Source: an uncultured Treponema sp.
GTDB lineage: Bacteria; Spirochaetota; Spirochaetia; Treponematales; Treponemataceae
Assembly (NCBI GenBank): GCA_937900125.1
Contig: CALCEK010000209.1
Location: forward strand, 1-7,915
Length of the DNA stretch: 7,915 nt
Reading direction: 5' to 3'
Both the position numbers and the translations under genes were made by a program. This document shows, in pieces, positions 1 to 4,985 of this stretch. The notes beneath the pieces are model-generated. The model made no database searches. It had not been told where the DNA came from and worked only from the letters and a program-made list of their open reading frames with translations. Numbering within the stretch: the stretch's first letter is position 1; the number at the start of each line of letters is the position of its first letter.

Positions 1-43
1 AAGTTTTGAGAATCATCATGTAATCGGTCTGTTCAGTTTTCAT
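1..43 (-). CDS. Start of an unidentified gene running off the left edge
   Basis: An open frame begins with ATG at base 43 on the minus strand and stays open to base 1, giving MKTEQTDYMMILKT. A good sigma70-type promoter lies just upstream, which is the main reason for calling it. There is no Shine-Dalgarno sequence before the ATG, and the predicted leader is only about five bases. A second in-frame pair of methionines lies nine residues in and could be the true start. The 14 residues are too few to name a family. It is transcribed in the same direction as the nuclease gene at 213-1604, 169 bases downstream of it, but has its own promoter. It could be chance. Confidence 0.4.
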   Translation of the reverse strand, partial: MKTEQTDYMMILKT

Positions 44-54
44 ACTGAAACAAT

Positions 55-83
55 ATATTATCAGAAATCGGATTTTCGCTCAA
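55..83 (-). promoter_or_regulatory. Sigma70-type promoter for the left-edge gene
   Basis: On the minus strand, a -35 box TTGAGC (bases 78-83) and a -10 box TAATAT (55-60) are separated by exactly 17 bases. Transcription would start near base 48, five bases before the ATG at 43, so the mRNA would have a very short leader without a ribosome binding site. A six-base inverted repeat (TTCAGT at 32-37, ACTGAA at 44-49, six-base loop) spans the ATG and could hide it or bind a regulator; this is inference. Confidence 0.45.
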
Positions 84-212
84 GTGGGTTATTTTTTCTT
101 TTTTCCAAACGGGTTTTCATTACATACAAAATTTCTTAAAGCCTTTCTTAATCTGACAACAGTTTTGAAGCATTTGTTATACGATATTTTTACCGAGTCG
201 ATGAATCCAATT

Positions 213-1604
213 TTATATATTGCTCGGAATGTCTTTTGCTACATTCTGATTTACAGTTTTTTTCTTATTTTTGGCTTCTCTTATGGCCATGGATTCTCGA
301 TAATCCCTCGCCTCTGCTAATTTAGTAAACTCGACATCAATATTATTTTTCTTTGCATATTCTTCTATCTCCTCCAGTGTTACATAGAAAAATTCTTTTC
401 TTGTATTAACAAGATTTACCCGTTTTGCGTCAAAATACTTGTGCAAAGAACTCTCTAATTCTGGGGCATTGTCAGATTTAATCATAGCATGAACATCAAA
501 TTCAAACGGAACAGAAGCACTTCCTAACTCATCTATTCGTTCCATTGGTTCCAAACGTCTTGTCATGCCAATTTTGTATACATTCTCGCCAAAAGAACCG
601 ATATTTGAAATTACATAGACATGACCAATTTTCGTTTGCTGAGCTTGAGAAATAGCTCGCTGACTATTTTCGATTATCTGGTTCAAATTATCAATTTCTG
701 CTTGATACTTTTCAGCTTCCGACTGTTTTCCTTGCTCATAGGCTTCTTTTAATTTTCTCTGTAATTCAGCTTCTTCTTTTCGCTGTTTTTCGATTTCCCT
801 TTGTTTTTTCTCAATCTCCTTCTGAATTTTTTCCTCTTCACGCATTTGTTCTTTTATAATCCGTTGTTCTTCTTTTTCTTGATGAAGTTTCTCTTGATAT
901 TCAAAAGCCAAACGCAATTCTTTGAGTTTTAAGTCCTTGTATTTTTTTGTAATTGATGTTGAATGAGTTTCGCCCATTTTATTGATTGCATCGAAAGACT
1001 TCTCTAGGCGTTCTTCCATTTTTGAAATGTTGTTCCACTTTACATCCGCAATCATTGCATCACATTCCCCATTAAAGGCTCGCAGCATAAGTTTTATATA
1101 ACGCTTTGTCTGTTTATTTCCTTCAGCCTTACTGCCGTTTACAGTCCATTGTTCTGTACAAATAGCTGCGTCTTCGTTTTTGATACAAAGTTTCTGTGAT
1201 TCTCGGACTTTCTGAATTTCATTTTTATACTTTTCTGAAGTATTGAAATCAAAATGTGGTTTATAAAGCCCATAACTGAAAATTTCTTCTGTATCTTCAT
1301 ATAAAGATATTTCGTGAAGCAGTTTTTCGAAATAGTCATGTTTCTCAGCATAGTTATTGCGCAATTCAAAAATACTCTCATCAAGTTTTTTGATTTCTGT
1401 ATTCTTTTCCCTGATAATTTTGTCAGTGTCCGAAGTTACTTTGTCCTTATATTCATCAAGGTCAATAATGTCCTTGTATTTTTCATGTATTGATGTGTAT
1501 TGTTTCTTGAATTTATTTCGACCTTTCATCATTAGAAAAAATCCGATGATAAAACCAAAATAAGACAAAATAATCAGTATCGCAATTATATTACTAGCGT
1601 TCAA
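213..1604 (-). CDS. Membrane-anchored DUF4041 / GIY-YIG nuclease, SNIPE-like anti-phage protein
   Basis: 463 residues. Residues 5-26 form one hydrophobic helix followed by basic residues, so the bulk should be cytoplasmic and held at the inner membrane. Residues 50-100 are coiled-coil-like. Residues about 108-260 match DUF4041 (YGLYKPHFDF, then TKRYIKLMLRAFNGECDAMI). Residues 222-322 are a long Glu/Lys/Gln-rich coiled coil. Residues 327-410 are a T5orf172/Mug113 GIY-YIG nuclease: GHVYVI at 327-332, YKIG at 343-346, Arg349/350 after the second strand, Glu384 in LESSLHKYF as likely catalytic acid, and EFFY at 404-407. The domain looks intact. Anchor, DUF4041 and GIY-YIG in this order is the layout of SNIPE, reported to cleave phage DNA during injection. 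Start is TTG at 1604: a GGGGG ribosome site lies six bases upstream and an in-frame TAG just before it excludes longer forms. Domain calls are firm; the defence role is inferred. The lipoprotein gene lies 76 bases upstream on the same strand. Confidence 0.88.
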   Translation of the reverse strand: MNASNIIAILIILSYFGFIIGFFLMMKGRNKFKKQYTSIHEKYKDIIDLDEYKDKVTSDTDKIIREKNTEIKKLDESIFELRNNYAEKHDYFEKLLHEISLYEDTEEIFSYGLYKPHFDFNTSEKYKNEIQKVRESQKLCIKNEDAAICTEQWTVNGSKAEGNKQTKRYIKLMLRAFNGECDAMIADVKWNNISKMEERLEKSFDAINKMGETHSTSITKKYKDLKLKELRLAFEYQEKLHQEKEEQRIIKEQMREEEKIQKEIEKKQREIEKQRKEEAELQRKLKEAYEQGKQSEAEKYQAEIDNLNQIIENSQRAISQAQQTKIGHVYVISNIGSFGENVYKIGMTRRLEPMERIDELGSASVPFEFDVHAMIKSDNAPELESSLHKYFDAKRVNLVNTRKEFFYVTLEEIEEYAKKNNIDVEFTKLAEARDYRESMAIREAKNKKKTVNQNVAKDIPSNI

Positions 1605-1610
1605 AATTAG

Positions 1611-1619
1611 CCCCCTTTT
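1611..1619 (-). promoter_or_regulatory. Ribosome binding site that fixes a TTG start
   Basis: On the minus strand this reads AAAAGGGGG and lies six bases before the TTG at 1604. An in-frame TAG at 1622-1620 lies directly upstream, and no ATG occurs in frame between it and the TTG, so the nuclease gene very probably starts at this TTG. I see no convincing promoter between it and the lipoprotein gene. Confidence 0.6.
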
Positions 1620-1652
1620 CTATTAAAACTCAAACTCTCTAAATTTTATTAT

Positions 1653-1671
1653 CCGCAAGCGTGACTTGCGG
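1653..1671 (-). terminator. Hairpin between lipoprotein and nuclease genes
   Basis: A perfect seven-base stem, CCGCAAG paired with CTTGCGG, encloses a five-base loop. It begins ten bases past the lipoprotein stop codon in the direction of that gene. No proper T-run follows on either strand (ATAATAAAATTT on the minus strand), so it may be a weak terminator, an mRNA 3' stabiliser that lets partial read-through into the nuclease gene, or one copy of a dispersed repeat. Confidence 0.45.
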
Positions 1672-1680
1672 TAAATATTT

Positions 1681-2667
1681 CTACTCAAAATGGTCAATTC
1701 CCCAAAGCGAAGCTGGCCAATTAATATCGACATCTTGTGCAACTGTTTCGATTTCAAGTGTATAAACAAAATAATCATTAACTTGCTTCAATATAGTTGC
1801 TTTTGTAACTGCATAATTTGCATCTGTTTCAAAAATTGGATATTCGCTTCCTTTAAAAGATGTATATTCTGTATTTCGTAAAGCTTTTATCACCATATCT
1901 TCAAATATTAAGGTTTCAGCCCCACCGATTATGCTTGAAGGTCCATAATCCGCAGCTAAGGGATTAAACAAAGTGTCATTTGCAAAAAGATAAGATAAAG
2001 GCATAAGCCCACCTTTTGAAGTTAGATTAACTTCATTGCCATCTATATATTTAGTGGCTTTGCTTTTTTCTTCATTTTTGTCATATAAGGTTTTACGAAT
2101 TGATGAATTGTCTGGATAGTATAAATATGCAGTTATCAAATCATCGACTGAATATGATACTCCTTTTTTTGCATCTATCTTAAATAATACAGAACCGTTG
2201 ATATCATCAGTTGGATCTTCTGAATATATATATTTCTGAAACGGATCTGCGGTTGTTTCTCGCCTGTAATATTGAAAAGAAACTTTTACGGTTCGATTTT
2301 CATCCCAAAAAGGATATTTCAATACAATTTCATTTATTGAAACATAGAATGATGCAGATTTTGTAGTTCCATTTTCTGTGTATGAAACTGTTATTGAAAG
2401 ATAGTAATTTTTTTCTGAACTGTCAAATCCTGATATTGAAACCAAATTCGTAACATCTTTTTTTGAACTGCTACTTGAGCCTGAATAATAGGCATAAACA
2501 CATAATCCTGTTTTATCAAAGTCTTCGCCTATGTAGTATGAAGTTTTTGTTGGTTTCTGCGTTATTGAAATATAAGAAAGAGATTCATCGTTACTATCTG
2601 AAAAAATATCGCAAGAACTTAAAAAGAACACTGCAACACAACAAAGAAAACAAAAGAGTTTTTTCAT
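1681..2667 (-). CDS. Lipoprotein with a bacterial Ig-like (Big_3) domain
   Basis: 328 residues. The N-terminus MKK, a hydrophobic core rich in Cys and Phe, and the lipobox LSSC (Cys19) mark it as an SPase II-processed lipoprotein, so it should sit lipid-anchored in the envelope. Residues about 31-112 fit Big_3-type Ig-like domains: ISITQKPTKTSYYIGEDFD, then GLCVYAYYSG, DVTNLVSISGFDSS and a closing strand ending SASFYVSI. Residues 113-328 form a Tyr/Asp/Ser-rich, beta-prone region I do not recognise. The domain type is common in cell-surface and adhesion-like proteins, but no ligand can be named. The ATG at 2667 follows a good ribosome site, GAGGTG, about six bases upstream. It is divergent from the Xre gene and lies 76 bases upstream of the nuclease gene on the same strand. 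No truncation is visible. Confidence 0.88.
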   Translation of the reverse strand: MKKLFCFLCCVAVFFLSSCDIFSDSNDESLSYISITQKPTKTSYYIGEDFDKTGLCVYAYYSGSSSSSKKDVTNLVSISGFDSSEKNYYLSITVSYTENGTTKSASFYVSINEIVLKYPFWDENRTVKVSFQYYRRETTADPFQKYIYSEDPTDDINGSVLFKIDAKKGVSYSVDDLITAYLYYPDNSSIRKTLYDKNEEKSKATKYIDGNEVNLTSKGGLMPLSYLFANDTLFNPLAADYGPSSIIGGAETLIFEDMVIKALRNTEYTSFKGSEYPIFETDANYAVTKATILKQVNDYFVYTLEIETVAQDVDINWPASLWGIDHFE

Positions 2668-2686
2668 ATTTTCACCTCACATTATT

Positions 2687-2692
2687 ATTATA
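2687..2692 (-). promoter_or_regulatory. Possible -10 box of the lipoprotein gene
   Basis: The minus strand reads TATAAT, a perfect -10, with transcription predicted to start about 13 bases before the ATG at 2667 and just ahead of the GAGGTG ribosome site. No good -35 box lies 15-19 bases upstream, so it may need an activator, or the match may be chance in A/T-rich sequence. Confidence 0.35.
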
Positions 2693-2812
2693 GGATTCAG
2701 AATAGAGATTTTGTTGCTTTTTAAGTATTTTTCAAAATTTCTAGTCTGTTTTCCTCAGTTGGATAAAAATTGCAAATCTTTTTATAAAAAAGATAACGCA
2801 CAGTAATTATAT

Positions 2813-2840
2813 CACAAAATTGATTTTTGTGTGTAATCAA
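2813..2840. promoter_or_regulatory. Overlapping inverted repeats, candidate Xre operator
   Basis: Two inverted repeats overlap here in the divergent intergenic region. CACAAAA (2813-2819) and TTTTGTG (2825-2831) are perfect seven-base arms around TTGAT. TTGATT (2820-2825) and AATCAA (2835-2840) are perfect six-base arms around nine bases. A 7-5-7 dyad 40 bases ahead of an Xre gene is the usual form of an autoregulatory operator. A weak promoter (TTGATT, 18 bases, GAAAAT at 2844-2849) would overlap it. A/T-rich sequence produces such repeats by chance, so this is tentative. Confidence 0.3.
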
Positions 2841-2870
2841 AATGAAAATTTTCTCAATTAAATTAACCTT

Positions 2871-3191
2871 ATGAATACTTATGAATCAGATTTTATCGCC
2901 AACTTGATTTATTATAGGGAACAACGAGGGTATACACAGTCGGTTTTGGCGGGCTTGTGTGACAGAAGTAAAGGAAATATCGGTGTAATAGAGGCTGGAA
3001 AATCTGCCCCATCATTTGAGATGATTCTAAAAATTGCCGAGGCTTTGGAAATTCACCCTGCCGATTTGTTTTTGAGAAATGCAAGCAAAACAAGAACAGA
3101 AGTCCATGACTTTTTTGAAAAGGAAATTGTAGAAAGCGTAAAAGAACTGGTAGAAAAGAAATTCCCTGCCGTGCCTGATTGTAAAGAATAG
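2871..3191 (+). CDS. Xre-family helix-turn-helix regulator
   Basis: 106 residues. Residues 7-67 are an HTH_3/Xre DNA-binding domain: the first helix NLIYYREQRGYTQ, the helix-turn-helix VLAGLCDRSKGNIGVIEAGKSAPS, and the closing helices MILKIAEALEIHPADLF. The remaining 40 residues are charged and helical, perhaps for dimerisation; there is no peptidase or sensor domain. Upstream in-frame TAA at 2859-2861 limits the start to this ATG. No Shine-Dalgarno sequence precedes it, and a -10-like TTAAAT ends seven bases before it, so translation may be leaderless. It stands alone, with no toxin gene beside it, divergent from the lipoprotein gene and 144 bases ahead of the cydDC-like operon. It probably regulates itself and perhaps one of these neighbours. 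Targets are inferred only from position. Confidence 0.9.
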   Translation: MNTYESDFIANLIYYREQRGYTQSVLAGLCDRSKGNIGVIEAGKSAPSFEMILKIAEALEIHPADLFLRNASKTRTEVHDFFEKEIVESVKELVEKKFPAVPDCKE

Positions 3192-3276
3192 AGGAAATGA
3201 GGAGTGCAAGCGATGAATTGTAGCCGAGTGGGAAGGGTCAAAAAAAGTTGTCCGTGAATCCCCCCTTACAAAAAGA

Positions 3277-3310
3277 CAAAAGTTTGCAAAAGCTAACAAC
3301 TTGCATTTTG
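3277..3310. repeat. Bulged inverted repeat overlapping the operon -35 box
   Basis: CAAAA-GTT-TGCAA (3277-3289) pairs with TTGCATTTTG (3301-3310) as ten base pairs with one three-base bulge, around an eleven-base loop. The right arm contains the -35 box of the cydDC-like operon. The position suits a repressor or activator site, but the bulge and A/T bias make this uncertain. It does not match the FNR half-sites I know. Confidence 0.25.
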
Positions 3311-3329
3311 TTTTGATGTTTGCTATTTT
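3301..3329 (+). promoter_or_regulatory. Extended -10 promoter of the cydDC-like operon
   Basis: A -35 box TTGCAT (3301-3306) and a -10 box TATTTT (3324-3329) are exactly 17 bases apart, and TGC directly before the -10 gives an extended -10 element. Only six bases separate the -10 from the ATG at 3336, so transcription would begin at or next to the start codon. This fits the absence of any Shine-Dalgarno sequence. The rest of the gap from 3192 to 3276 shows no gene or clear terminator. Confidence 0.5.
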
Positions 3330-3335
3330 TATTTT

Positions 3336-4985
3336 ATGATGATTGATAAACGGCTAATAAATGTTGTGCCGAATGCAAAAAAATATGTTTTTTTGACTGT
3401 GTTCGCTAGGTGGATTGCACTTTTGGCAAACACGATTCTTATTTTTTCCGTAAGCGTTTTATTAAAAACTCGTGGCGAGCATCCGCTGATTCCTTTCCTT
3501 GTAATAATTTTGTCGCTTTGTTTGAGCGTTTTTACAAACATTTCTTCTTCGTACACAAGTTATTTAGCTTCGTGCAAAGTGAAAAAAACGCTCAGGTCTA
3601 AAATCTACGCAAAACTTTTGCGTCTTGGCGCGGAGTATCAAGAAAATTCCACAACGGCAAAAATTGTTCAGCTTGCAACGGAAGGCGTTGAACAGTTGGA
3701 AACTTGGTTTTCTGCATTTTTGCCGCAATTTTTTTACAGCATTCTTGCCGCTTTTACAAGTTTTGCGGTTTTGGCGTTTTTAAATTTGCGAATGGCGATA
3801 ACACTTTTTCTTTGCATTCCGCTGATTCCGATTTCGATGATGATTGTTCAAAATATTGCAAAACGATTGCTCGGAAAATATTGGGAACAATACGCATCTT
3901 TGGCGGACAATTTTTTGGAAAATCTACAAGGACTTACAACGTTGCAAATTTATCGCGCGGACGAAGCTAAGGCAAAGCAAATGGCGCAGGAATCGGAGCA
4001 TTTTAGAAAAGTAACAATGAAAGTTCTTTCTATGCAACTTAATTCAATTATCATAATGGATATTGTGGCTTACGGAGGAGCGGCGGCGGGAATTGTAGTT
4101 GCGCTTTCGGCATTTTACAGCGGGAATCTTTCGCTCGAAAATACATTTGTTTGTATTTTGCTTTCGGCAGATTTTTTTATTCCGCTAAGAAGGTTAGGGA
4201 GTGCCTTTCACACCGCAATGAACGGAACTACCGCAAGCAAAAATATTTTTGAATTTTTAGACACGCCAGAAAAAGCTCAAGGTACAAAGCTTTTGCCAAA
4301 AATTGATTCAAACAAAAATGCGGTGTACGAGCTAAAAAATGTAAGTTACGAATTTGAACGAACAGTTCTAAAAGATTGTTCCATTGAAATTGAAAAAAAT
4401 AAATGCACGGCGTTCGTTGGAAAAAGTGGTTCGGGAAAAAGTACAGCCGCAAAAATCATTTCGGGAATTTACACCTCGTACAAAGGAAACGTTTTTGTAA
4501 ACGGCATAGAATTAAACGAAGTTTCCCCAGATTCCTTGTACGCGCACACAACTTACATTAGCCACCGCGATTGGATTTTTGCAGGAACAGTGCGGGATTG
4601 TTTGTTAGAAGGAAACCCTAAAGCTTTTGACGAAGAATTGTGGGCGGTTTTAAAAAAAGTGAATCTTGAATCGTTTGTAAAAAATCAGGGTGGGCTCGAT
4701 TTTAAAATTCAGGAAGGCGGACAAAATCTTTCTGGCGGACAAAAACAAAGGCTTTCAATTGCACGCGCCTTGTTAAAAAACAGCCAGGTTTATATCTTTG
4801 ACGAATCAACTTCAAACATCGATGTTGAAAGTGAAAAAGCCATCTTTGAACTTTTACAAACATTGAAAAATCAAAAAACAATCGTGCTAATTACTCATCA
4901 AATGGAAAATTGCAAAATCGCAGACAAAATATATCTCTTTGAAGACGGCAACGTTTCTCTTGCACAAAAGGAGGCTCTGCTATGA
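3336..4985 (+). CDS. cydD: CydD-like ABC exporter half-transporter
   Basis: 549 residues, an inner-membrane domain fused to an ATPase. Six membrane segments lie at about 15-43, 50-75, 128-150, 153-172, 235-262 and 268-288. CydD-type landmarks are PLIPISMM (162-169), FLENLQGLTTLQIY (193-206) and LLSADFFIPLRRLGSAFH (275-292). ATPase motifs: Walker A GKSGSGKST (362-370), signature LSGGQ (465-469), Walker B YIFDE (486-490), D-loop SNID and switch His521. The Q-loop residue is His410 (YISH) where Gln is usual. In E. coli, CydDC exports cysteine and glutathione and is needed for cytochrome bd assembly; recent structural work proposes haem as substrate. About 40 residues shorter than E. coli CydD. 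It overlaps the next gene by ATGA, so the pair should be made together and dimerise. Start ATG 3336 or the adjacent ATG 3339; no ribosome site. The family is firm; the substrate is unknown. Confidence 0.88.
   Translation: MMIDKRLINVVPNAKKYVFLTVFARWIALLANTILIFSVSVLLKTRGEHPLIPFLVIILSLCLSVFTNISSSYTSYLASCKVKKTLRSKIYAKLLRLGAEYQENSTTAKIVQLATEGVEQLETWFSAFLPQFFYSILAAFTSFAVLAFLNLRMAITLFLCIPLIPISMMIVQNIAKRLLGKYWEQYASLADNFLENLQGLTTLQIYRADEAKAKQMAQESEHFRKVTMKVLSMQLNSIIIMDIVAYGGAAAGIVVALSAFYSGNLSLENTFVCILLSADFFIPLRRLGSAFHTAMNGTTASKNIFEFLDTPEKAQGTKLLPKIDSNKNAVYELKNVSYEFERTVLKDCSIEIEKNKCTAFVGKSGSGKSTAAKIISGIYTSYKGNVFVNGIELNEVSPDSLYAHTTYISHRDWIFAGTVRDCLLEGNPKAFDEELWAVLKKVNLESFVKNQGGLDFKIQEGGQNLSGGQKQRLSIARALLKNSQVYIFDESTSNIDVESEKAIFELLQTLKNQKTIVLITHQMENCKIADKIYLFEDGNVSLAQKEALL

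Noticed and set aside
44..212. Two tiny minus-strand frames (17 and 19 codons) between the nuclease gene and the left-edge gene
   Set aside because: No ribosome site for either, and the second overlaps the promoter at 55-83; nothing supports expression.
84..320. Plus-strand open frame of 78 residues starting MGYFFFF
   Set aside because: Low-complexity Phe-rich product, mostly antisense to the nuclease gene, no ribosome site; a shadow frame.
2820..2840. TTGAT...ATCAA half-sites resembling an FNR box ahead of the Xre gene
   Set aside because: The half-sites are 11 bases apart instead of four, so they do not fit an FNR/CRP-type site.
2871..3191. Xre protein as antitoxin of a toxin-antitoxin pair
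   Set aside because: No small toxin-like gene adjoins it on the same strand; the next gene is a large transporter 144 bases away.
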